DNA of 64,000 bases from Cycas panzhihuaensis (Eukaryota; Cycadophyta). How positions within the stretch are numbered: position 1 is the stretch's first letter; every line of letters starts with the position of its first letter. The stretch spans positions 24,559,741 to 24,623,740 of the forward strand of contig CM041465.1 in NCBI GenBank assembly GCA_023213395.1, in the 5' to 3' direction. The position numbers and the translations under genes were made by a program. Positions 56,161-64,000 of the stretch are shown here, piece after piece. Under the pieces are notes generated by a model. That model had not been told where the DNA came from and did no database searches. It saw only the letters and a program-made list of their open reading frames with translations.

Positions 56161-57370
56161 CTTTTCTAGTAGTTATGACAGCAAAGTTCTATTTTTGGTC
56201 CTTTATCAGGAACTTAGCATTATAGATCTTTAATGTCATACCTTATTTATAGATGTCCCAAATAGATAGAAGGTTCAACTGCATCTTGGGTACATAATAT
56301 ACCTCAGAAAACTTGCCTCCTGCAATGGAAACTTTACCGATACCATCTACTGGAAACACACGAGCATCTCCAATAATGATCTCAGCACCACTTTGATTTG
56401 CATTCAACATATCAAAGTTCTGCCTTTGGTAAGAGATGTGCTTCTAAGCTCTAGAATCCAACACCTAATAGTCTCTTTGATCTAACTTGGCTGACAAGGT
56501 ATGTGCTTGGACATAATGGGAAGCAACACTCTTTCCTTTATAATCTTGGTTACCTTTAGGCTTATCATGACACTTGAACCAATAGTTCTTTTTGCGGTGA
56601 CCATCCTTCTTATAGTAATTGCACTTTCCATTAAACTTCTTCTTGTCTTGAGAGCTTTCTCCAGACCTTTGTGTGATTTTCTCCTCCTTAGGTGCCTCCT
56701 TCCTCTGAGTTTTTATGGCTAAGGCCTAACTTGAACCAGAAACTCCAAGCAATCCATGATGTTTTATCTTGGCATCCTTTGCTAGAATTAGGTTTTTGAA
56801 CTCATCAAAAGTTTTTGCCTCCATCACTTCATCTCTACCGTAAATGGTCTAGAATGTGGCAAATGCATTTAGCAACTTCAACATAATTATCATAAACAAG
56901 AGTGCATCATCGATCGAATTCTGTTTTAACTCTTCTAACTTGTTCTTCAAGTTGGTTATTTTATTTAGGTAGGAGCTGATATTATTCTCATCTTCAACTT
57001 TTGAATTAAGTAGTTCCAACATTAGAGCAATATGCCTATTCATCTTCTTCTTCTCAAAAGTATCACACATCTTCATCCAAATCTTGGTTGGGTCATCCAG
57101 ATTATGAACTAGAGCCCTCTGGTCTGGTGCTAGTGAGAGTTTCAGTAATCTAACAGCCATGTATTGCTTCTCTTCAAGTTTGATACACTCCTTATGGTCA
57201 AGTGGGACTGAAACAAGCCTCACCTTGGTGATTCCCCATAGTTGGTTCACCATCAATATGAGCTCCATATTAGCCTTCCATTCGCTGAAATTGTTACCGT
57301 TAAAGATAACCTTAGGCATAAGCTTCTCCATCTCAAATAATGGGCTATAATATAAATCACATAACACCAA
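56161..57370 (-). pseudogene. Copia Gag and protease of E
   Basis: Open for 173 codons from ATG 57370: FNGNNFSEWKANMELIL (Gag entry), LEEKQYMAVRLLKLSL, WMKMCDTFEKKKMNRHIALM, KITNLKNKLEELKQN. It then continues in frame through a stop to a zinc knuckle KCNYYKKDGHRKKNYW, in which two cysteines are replaced by tyrosine. Protease remnant VLDSRA (usual DSGA) lies near 56455, followed by GKVSIAGGKFSEVYYVPKMQ. Gag through the integrase start stays in one frame. Confidence 0.85.
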
Positions 57371-58814
57371 ACAAATGTATTAAGGACCTCACAAGCATGC
57401 TTCTAAAGGGACCCAACATGGATTATACCCATGTTAAGTGAGCCACCGATTGTTTATATCTCCTTATCTATCAATAAACAACCATAAATAGCCATTAAAT
57501 TTCACAACTAACACTCATAATGGCTACAAATATAGGTTTCAGAATAAAGGACAGCTCCACACGGTGACGATGCATGGTCTCCAAGTTAGCAATCCATAAA
57601 AAATACCTCGATTCATGCTTAAAATGGGTCAAGGACACTCCAAATACTAAGAAGGTTCTTCACATTATACAAATCTCCAAGTATCAATGGTCTAAGGGCC
57701 TTTTTATAAAGTTGAATTATAAAGAGAATATACGAAAAGCTATATTCTTTAAAGTTACAACTTTTTAAAAGTCTCATGCCTTTGGAACTTAACCCACATG
57801 TTAAAAAAATGAAAGATTAACAATTTTGAATATCCACTAAGTATCAAACCCTAGTGAATATCATCAAACGACATCTTTCAAGAGACGCAAGACATGATAA
57901 GAGGTGTGCAGTTGCCGTGACTCCTCCATGCAGCTAGCAAACTTCCAATGGACCAACCACTCAAGAACAAGGGTTGCACACATATTTATGGCTGGTAAAT
58001 AGCTTAACCTTATTTCAGTAGTCCCTTAGAAATATCCAGCCACCTTAAAATCAATGCTCAACCATGAGAAAGAGATGCCAAGACCGAAAACAACCACCCA
58101 ACCAAGGTAATAAACACTTCACCAGAGTATTATCTAACTGTATAGTGCCTTACAAATGTACACAAGTCTCCACACTACTCACAAACAACCTAGTAATTGC
58201 TCAACATGAGGATGCAGGCTCAACAAGATGTATTCAGTGCAGATATGGGGTCACTTACCCATAGAAGGATTCACTTCAACTCAAAATGACAGTAAAAGAA
58301 ATTTATACTGCTGTGTACTCCTCTTAATCTTAGTATAGAGGATTGAAAACTATTTGAAAAAGACTTCAATCTCTTCCTTATACAGACTTAACTGAAGGCA
58401 ACATAATAAGAAGCTTTGATTTTTTTGAGTTTTATAGTGATTTGAGTGGGAATGCCCTAAACTTACTTGTATGGATAGATGGATGTCCTCAATATCATTG
58501 AATCACTATCAGTACATGTTTTGTTCACTTGAATCACTTCAACAGATCATCAACCAGCTTTGAATGACCCCAACAAGCCAACTCCAACCACAAATGTGGT
58601 CTTTACACTTAAATACTGACTCCAATAAATGGTACACTCTATTGAATAATGATCTCCATTGCTCCAACTACCATTGATTTTTCTGTGCCTACTTTTGTAC
58701 GATGTTGGGGTTGATAGACCCTCAAGACTCATCTTGGGTCAGATGGTGTCACCCGATTACTAATGATCCCACTGCCCTGCTCACCATCAAGCTTCAGTTG
58801 TGCAGGATCCTACT
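57371..58814 (-). other. Leader of E
   Basis: 1.4 kb between primer site and gag without a recognised gene. Its part nearest the LTR (58122-58814) is the sequence duplicated at 52243-52921. Confidence 0.6.
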
Positions 58815-58826
58815 ACTCTGATACCA
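58815..58826 (-). other. Primer-binding site of E (initiator tRNA-Met)
   Basis: Minus strand TGGTATCAGAGT directly after the 5' LTR. A second copy lies beside the middle LTR at 52922-52933. Confidence 0.88.
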
Positions 58827-59186
58827 TGTTTGGGAACATGAAATCATACACTGATGTTCCCATACACTGGATCTTTAACTATACATAGCAAGCAACAAAT
58901 GGAAAATATAGAAAATAGATACATAGTACACAGGTATTTACGTGGGAAACCCTTTCGGGAAAAACCCCACCACAAAGAGGATCCTTGATGGATCACTTGA
59001 TATTACATAATGAATACTTGGATATGAATATACAAGGTCTCAAGGCATTTATACTCTCCAAGAGGTGTCACCCAATTAAGGTTGTGACCCTTCGAATAAA
59101 TTACACCTTTTGGCCCACACCCTTTCACATAATTAAACCACATTAGTATTAATTAAGTGGCTTAATAATTAACTGTCGTGCTAACA
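58827..59186 (-). repeat. 5' LTR of E
   Basis: A 360-base repeat starting TGTTTGGGAAC and ending GTGCTAACA on plus. It matches the middle LTR and is followed by AGTGC, the right copy of the target duplication. Confidence 0.9.
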
Positions 59187-59191
59187 AGTGC

Positions 59192-59960
59192 AAGATACTA
59201 AAGAAGCTAATTGTGCTTCCACATCTAATCCATCCCCACTAAGATCCTAGTGCTTCCAAAAACTATCCTTATTTAGTTAGGTTGATACAATATGAGGCAA
59301 GTGCTTTCTTAGCCTATTGATAAGGTAAATCTTTTTTTTTTTCATTAAAGTATCTTAGTTCATCTTTACAAATATGTCCATCATAGATATCCTTAAAAGT
59401 TGCCTTGATTAGAGGCAAATATTTTTGGAAGCTTTGGAACCTCAAGAGGTCAATTCTATGTATATACAACCACCAACCAAACCCTTTATCACCTTTTCTC
59501 TATAAGAGATCCCTTCCCTAGAAGAGAGGACATATGAGTTACTCTCCCCTTTCTACATCACCATCTAAACCATTGATTATATTCTTGACATGACCATAAT
59601 CAACTCATGTTCATCCATTAATATTGTACTTGTAAAGATGCTCTAAGAGTTAGGCATTGGTGATCTTAAGCCTCTTCCCTAGAAATGCTAAGGATATGAT
59701 GGCATCCTCATGTCCCCCATCAAGATAGTCTCCATTCTATTAACACCTAAATATAAGATCATCCTTACAAAGGTCAATGACCTCAATGTTGATATAGATT
59801 ATAATCTACTTTTAGGAAGGTTGAACTTGATGGGAACCATTTATTTCTCCCTTTAGAGTTAGATTAAATTCATCCATAATGGACAAGTTTGCATTATAAA
59901 ATTACATGATTAAGATTGACCAAATACCTAGCTAACTATGCAAGTCATTTTTGATAGTAT
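59192..59960 (+). pseudogene. Gag end and protease of Tat-G
   Basis: Aligned to Tat-A in order: QDTKEANCASTSNPSPLRS, then MSIIDILKSC and FLEALEPQEV (near 59375-59445), EERTYELLSPFYITI (near 59520), TIINSCSSIN (protease active site; the glycine of DNGSS is Cys and the Asp is Asn), ELGIGDLKPLP, then DIDYNLLLGRLNLMG and IKFIHNGQV (59790-59895). Many stops. After about 59960 the match ends without any RT. Confidence 0.65.
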
Positions 59961-60190
59961 AAAAGAAGAGGAAGAACATAGCCTATTATTTCAGGATATA
60001 AGGCCAAGGTTCAATAAAAGCCACCCCCAATGGAGTGAGAATGCTATATTTTACATCCATAAATATAGGCCACTATGGATACCATGGTGTCCTTAGTGAT
60101 CTTTTATGAATGATGGGTATGCTTAACCATGTTTAGGGGCCAAATGACCTTGTCATTACATAGATATCCTCACCTTAGGTCCCTCCTAAC

Positions 60191-60628
60191 AAAAGTATAA
60201 ACTATCATGTAAATACTATTCCAAAAATTCTTAAAAAGGTATAAAATCTAAAACCCAAAAAATTTGGCCTCTAACAAGAGTATAAATTATCATTAACTCC
60301 AAAATGAGGATAAACTTTATACACTTTGTGATGAGTATAAACTAGCTAATGATTTGAAATGAGCCTAAGCATTCCTTCCCCTTGGTCATATGCTTGGGGA
60401 TATTAGACTTCTTTATGAGCATAAACTAATCCCAAACTATAAATGAGAGTATAAACTATGCTCCCCTCAAGTTATATACATGGGGGTATTATAATCCATG
60501 ATGAGTATAAACTAGGTATGCTCTATCACAAGTGTAAACTATCACATATAAATGTTATTTATAAAAACTAAAAAAGAAACATAAAAAAACCCAAAAATAT
60601 ATACTCTGAAAAGAGAATAAACTACTTT
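60191..60628 (+). repeat. Dispersed TGAGTATAAACTA motif array
   Basis: About ten variants of TGAG(T/C)(A/C)TAAACTA: near 60191, 60275, 60302, 60330, 60355, 60414, 60441, 60500, 60528 and 60610. Four more lie at 62157-62268 (62157, 62183, 62210, 62251). A single copy, AATGAGCCTAAACTACC, follows the pol stop in Tat-A (18344) and Tat-B (27924, minus). Spacing is irregular, so this is not a simple tandem repeat. Confidence 0.7.
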
Positions 60629-61238
60629 TAAAGAACCTTATTAACTATTTGAGTTTCATCCATTATCATGTATGTGTTAAACAAAATCTTAATGACCATG
60701 TAAGACTATTTTCATGTAAATATAAAGTGGCACAAGCCTTGGTTACCAAGTACAAACCAATCATAGAATACTAATAGCTTAATTAACACTTGTTTAAAGT
60801 GCCTCATATGATCCTTAATGTAATAGGCACTTCTAGGATACTCTAGCATCCTTCATAAGGCCCCTTTTTCCATATATTTCCCCCAACATGATGCTTAGAG
60901 ATACCCTATATAAATAGGCCAAATATGTCCTATGGTTCAATCACAAAAGATATGGTCTTAAGTTTGCCCTCACTTTGTTAAAATTCACAGTCATTTTGAG
61001 TAACATAGTTCCCTGTGAGTTGTTGTATTTTCTTAAACTAAAATAATAATTATATTTACTAGATCTTAGTAAATGTCATATGAGGATTATTGCCAACTTG
61101 CCCTTAAAATCTTGAATATAATAGGATGAAGTGTGTCACATTGAAAGCATGCTTAACAATTATATGTTCCCCATTACCCTTATCTAAACCTTCATATGGT
61201 GTGACATCCAGCTTGAAAATAAAAAGCACACACATATA

Positions 61239-61254
61239 AGAGAGAGAGAGAGAA
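61239..61254. repeat. (AG)n microsatellite
   Basis: A short AG dinucleotide run in otherwise AT-rich sequence. Confidence 0.85.
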
Positions 61255-61659
61255 GTATACGTACATTAGGAAAAGAGAGAAAAAAAGAAAAATATATAAA
61301 ATATATATTAGTATATAATTGTACTTATTTCACCTACTTGGTATCTAGGACAAGTCACATATTGACTTCATCCTCATTTGTGATATACAATTTGTATTCA
61401 ATAGTATGGGTTATTCAAGACCTTCAAATCTACTTTATTGAGTCCACCATGGCCTTAGTTATGATTAAAACCTATCTAAAATTGGGAAGATTAAATAAAT
61501 AACTCTAGAATGTACAACTAATATTTATAAAAAAACACTCATAAGCCATATTTCTAGTTAAATTGGCAGTCAAATTTGAGTTAATAAACTTGAAATCTCT
61601 CCTTCTTGTTTGATTCACACACTATTCCCTATGCTTATCAAGCTACCTTTAAGATACCA

Positions 61660-62095
61660 TTGAATTCCCATTGCATTGATAATTCATATTAATAGGGGAG
61701 TTGTGGAAACCCTAGACTCTTTGCTACTACTTAGATTATTTGCAACTAAATAGGCCATATTTTGATAGGTATCAGAATATTCATATTGATAGCAACCAAC
61801 AACATAGCTAAATATACTACATTCATTGAAGCCTTAACTAATGCACTCTAAGTTCATAACAACCCTAGTTTATTGATTTTTAACTCTTAATTAGTTTCCA
61901 ACTAGCTCACACACTTATACTATATTTGTTACCCATAGTTATATGCCTTGGCCAACTTGCTAAGTCTATATTAACACCATTTTTCTTAGTGTAATTCATC
62001 ACATTCCATGAGAACAAAATACTAAATTTGACTAATTGGTTGCATGCATCTTAGAGCATCACCTATGGTTAGACAACTCCTCTCCTTAAGGCTTC
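61660..62095 (+). pseudogene. Archaeal-type RNase H of Tat-G
   Basis: Plus strand pieces align with the Tat-A RNase H: a decayed DNSY**GSCGNPRLFATT (TDGGSRGNPGPSAAA in Tat-B), IATNNIAKYTTFIEALTNAL (61790-61850, nearly identical spacing), SLLIFNS*LVSN*LTHLY, LANLLSLY, and ACILEHHLWLDNSSP at the end. The catalytic residues of the first strand are damaged. It confirms that the second RNase H is an old, fixed part of this lineage. Confidence 0.68.
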
Positions 62096-62270
62096 TAAGC
62101 CCATCAATAGGATTAGACTTCCAAGATAATCTCCTTATTACATTACAATGCTCCATAATGAGTATAAACTATTCATATTTTACAATAAGCTTAAACTGTT
62201 GATGCACTAGAATAAGCCTAAACTACCTCCCCCTTTAAAATCCCTTCACTAAAGAGGATAAACTATAATA

Positions 62271-64000
62271 ATTATTTTATTATTGCCATTTTATTTAAGG
62301 CTTTTGAGCCTATTTTAGGGATTTAACTTACAATTTAATCCCTCTTTAGAGCATTCTTCACATGTATTTCTCCATAATGACTTATACAAGAAAACATAAA
62401 AGGGTGTAAATATGACATAACAACAAGATAGATCACTTTTATTACAACAAAAAGTGATGGTTATAGAATTATAAGCACAAGATAACAAATTTTAAAAGAC
62501 TAACACAATACTATAGTGTGCTAATTATAATAGACTTGGCAAAAAATAACTATTAATATTTGGTAAGGCCTTATATAAACAAAAGAGGCATCTTTCTTGA
62601 AATGTTATTAGCATGTGAAAATAACCTTGCATAAATGTTAAGAGTTAGCACTAATATTCTATTGGGTTTATGCTCATCATATGACCCCACCTTGGAGTAT
62701 GTAACACACAACCCTCAAAGGTAAGTTAGGTAAGGTTTATTTAATGTTACACATTATTTTATATTAATTTGAATTAGAGGTTGAGGAGGTTTTCCTCCTC
62801 CCTTAAAAGTATATATTTCATGGGGTCATCTCCCCTAGTGTTCATTAATACCACCTATTAAATGATTTTTATGTACTCTTGAGTAATAATGGGTTAATTC
62901 AAATGATGTATTTGCATGTTTACAATATGGATTAGTTTCTTATGGTTTACTGCTTTGCTCTGCATCTCTATAATAACCTTCATATGGTATTATAGCATAG
63001 ATCTACCCATATTTGGTATAAGAGTGACACAGTCATCTCACAGCTCATCCATATTGGTTTGATTTAATTATATATTATATTAAAGTTTAACTTTAGGCAT
63101 TCTAAAGTTTATTTGTTTCATTTTTTTAATTTATATTTTTATTTCACATTTTGTTTTTGGGTGACTTCATAGCCTTGATTCAGTAGGCTTGTGCATTAGA
63201 TCCAATGCTAAAAGCCCCTTAAAGTGACTACTCATTGTGATCCTTATTGAACCAGCAAGCTAGTGGAAGAAACTGTTCCTGATTTCATTGATTGTATAGT
63301 GAGATATTTCAGTTTGATCTACAATTACTCTGTTTGGTTCCCATTTGGTCTACAGGCTCATTCTCAGCACATAAGTAATGGATCATTATGAAACTTTACA
63401 AGCTCCTTGTTTCCTAGGATACCTCACTACCTATCAATTTTCATCTCATTTTGTGGCTTACAAAGAAAGATCTAGCCTCCAAAGTCACTCAGGCTCTAGT
63501 TTCTTAGGTTTTCATAATTTTTTCACTATTTTTTTAAATATTTTTAATTTTTTTTTATAAAATATCAATCACTCTAATCAAGAACCCCTTGTCCTCATCT
63601 CTTAGCTCAGATCTAAGTTTGATCAACACTGTTTTTCCTCTATTTAGCATCAATGTTTCTTTGTTTACTTAATGCGTGAATGTTTTTTTTCTCGTAATAC
63701 ATATACTTTTTAATCAACTTTGACATGTCTTCAGGCCTAAGCTAAGTGGAAATCAGTGGTGCCTCAATCTGCATCATGTCCTGTGTCAATACTCAATCAA
63801 TTCGATTGAGTTTGAAGCCTCTGTGTCACCTCTGTTTCATTGCACAGGTTGTCATGTATATTTGGCGTATTAACATTACATTATATTATATTGATAAGGT
63901 TATAAAAATTAAACCTTATTCTATAAACTTTCAAATCCCTTTGTTAAGGTTAATCCCCCCCTCAAGTGCTATCCCCTAGTCACATCGCTCCATGTGACCT
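62271..64000. other. AT-rich DNA with no recognised gene
   Basis: No domain, primer site or paired repeat recognised. If Tat-G had a 3' LTR it should begin here; a TATGCTCATCATATGACCCC stretch near 62670 is a candidate only. T-rich runs at 63110-63140 and 63515-63560 are low complexity. Confidence 0.4.

Larger units (their letters stand above)
52231..59186 (-). mobile_element. Copia element E, remains of a tandem two-unit insertion
   Basis: Plus-strand order: 11 bases of LTR start (TGTTTAGGAAC, 52231-52241), a leader copy (52243-52933), an LTR (52934-53292), a complete internal region, a second leader (to 58826) and an LTR (58827-59186). It is flanked by AGTGT (52226-52230) and AGTGC (59187-59191). 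Removing it joins Tat-G gag in frame. The simplest reading is LTR-internal-LTR-internal-LTR, with most of the left unit deleted. It is a minus-strand copia element with a tRNA-Met primer site. Confidence 0.8.
59961..61650. other. Tat-G region without recognised coding sequence
   Basis: It holds most of a dispersed TATAAACT-type motif array (60191-60628), a TATATAAATAG box at 60907-60917 in a position comparable to the antisense promoter of Tat-A/B, and an AG microsatellite at 61239-61254. No RT, integrase or mobile-domain trace was found. Confidence 0.45.
51400..62270 (+). mobile_element. Old Tat relative Tat-G, interrupted by E
   Basis: The plus strand has no long open frame, but translated pieces align in order with Tat-A: capsid end, zinc knuckle and gag tail (51430-52230), then after E gag end and protease (59192-59960), then the archaeal-type RNase H (61660-62095). 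RT, RNase H, integrase and the antisense gene are not seen in the 1.7 kb between protease and RNase H. No LTRs were recognised. It is the oldest layer on this side, far more decayed than Tat-A or Tat-B. Confidence 0.65.

Noticed and set aside
60191-60628. CRISPR-like or tandem array reading of the TATAAACT repeats
   Set aside because: Repeats are short, degenerate and irregularly spaced, in plant retroelement DNA.
60907-60917. TATATAAATAG as a genuine promoter of a host gene
   Set aside because: No coding sequence follows. Its position fits the antisense promoter of Tat elements, but that too is only suggestive.

Overview
The window is nuclear DNA from a plant, probably a seed plant with a large, repeat-rich genome. 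The evidence is indirect: several Ty1-copia elements with primer-binding sites complementary to initiator tRNA-Met, Tat-lineage Ty3-gypsy elements with a second (archaeal-type) RNase H and an antisense plant-mobile-domain gene, and heavy C-to-T / G-to-A decay of the kind expected in methylated plant repeats. I cannot name the species. I found no host gene, tRNA gene, rRNA, CRISPR or bacterial feature. Nearly everything recognisable is LTR retrotransposon, in two nests.

Layout. (1) 1-3686: a minus-strand copia element (R1) that keeps only gag, with a truncated left LTR. (2) 3687-8335: AT-rich DNA without a recognisable gene, apart from two weak LTR-like pieces. (3) 8340-11313: the gag-protease-integrase half of an old minus-strand copia element (R2). 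(4) 11314-42162: a GC-richer block made of two copies of one Tat-like family. Tat-A (+) has two 2.7 kb LTRs; Tat-B (-, 20880-37400) is inserted into it in the opposite orientation. (5) 42168-43640: AT-rich DNA with a tRNA-Met primer site and an LTR start, probably the rest of R2 displaced by Tat-A. (6) 44750-51390: copia element C (+), interrupted by copia element D (-, 47942-50323) with a perfect target duplication. (7) about 51400-62270: a very old Tat relative, Tat-G (+), interrupted by copia element E (-, 52231-59186), which is the remains of a tandem two-unit element. (8) 62270-64000: no recognised content.

How the parts work together. In the Tat family the plus transcript would read gag, zinc knuckle, protease, reverse transcriptase, RNase H and integrase. 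A separate archaeal-type RNase H lies just before the 3' LTR. Between integrase and that RNase H a gene runs on the opposite strand. It has its own TATA box and codes for a plant-mobile-domain protein with an acidic middle and a coiled-coil tail, so it converges with pol. Tat-A lacks the RT, RNase H and integrase core, but the deletion kept the reading frame. Its gag-protease, antisense and second RNase H frames carry stop codons, and I found no frameshift in them. Tat-B keeps every domain but has frameshifts and stops. Tat-A and Tat-B share one stop codon in the integrase tail.

Order of events read from the nesting: R2, then Tat-A, then Tat-B; separately Tat-G, then C, then D inside C, with E inserted in Tat-G. 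Every coding region here looks defective. Coordinates of decayed domains come from reading translations by eye and are approximate.
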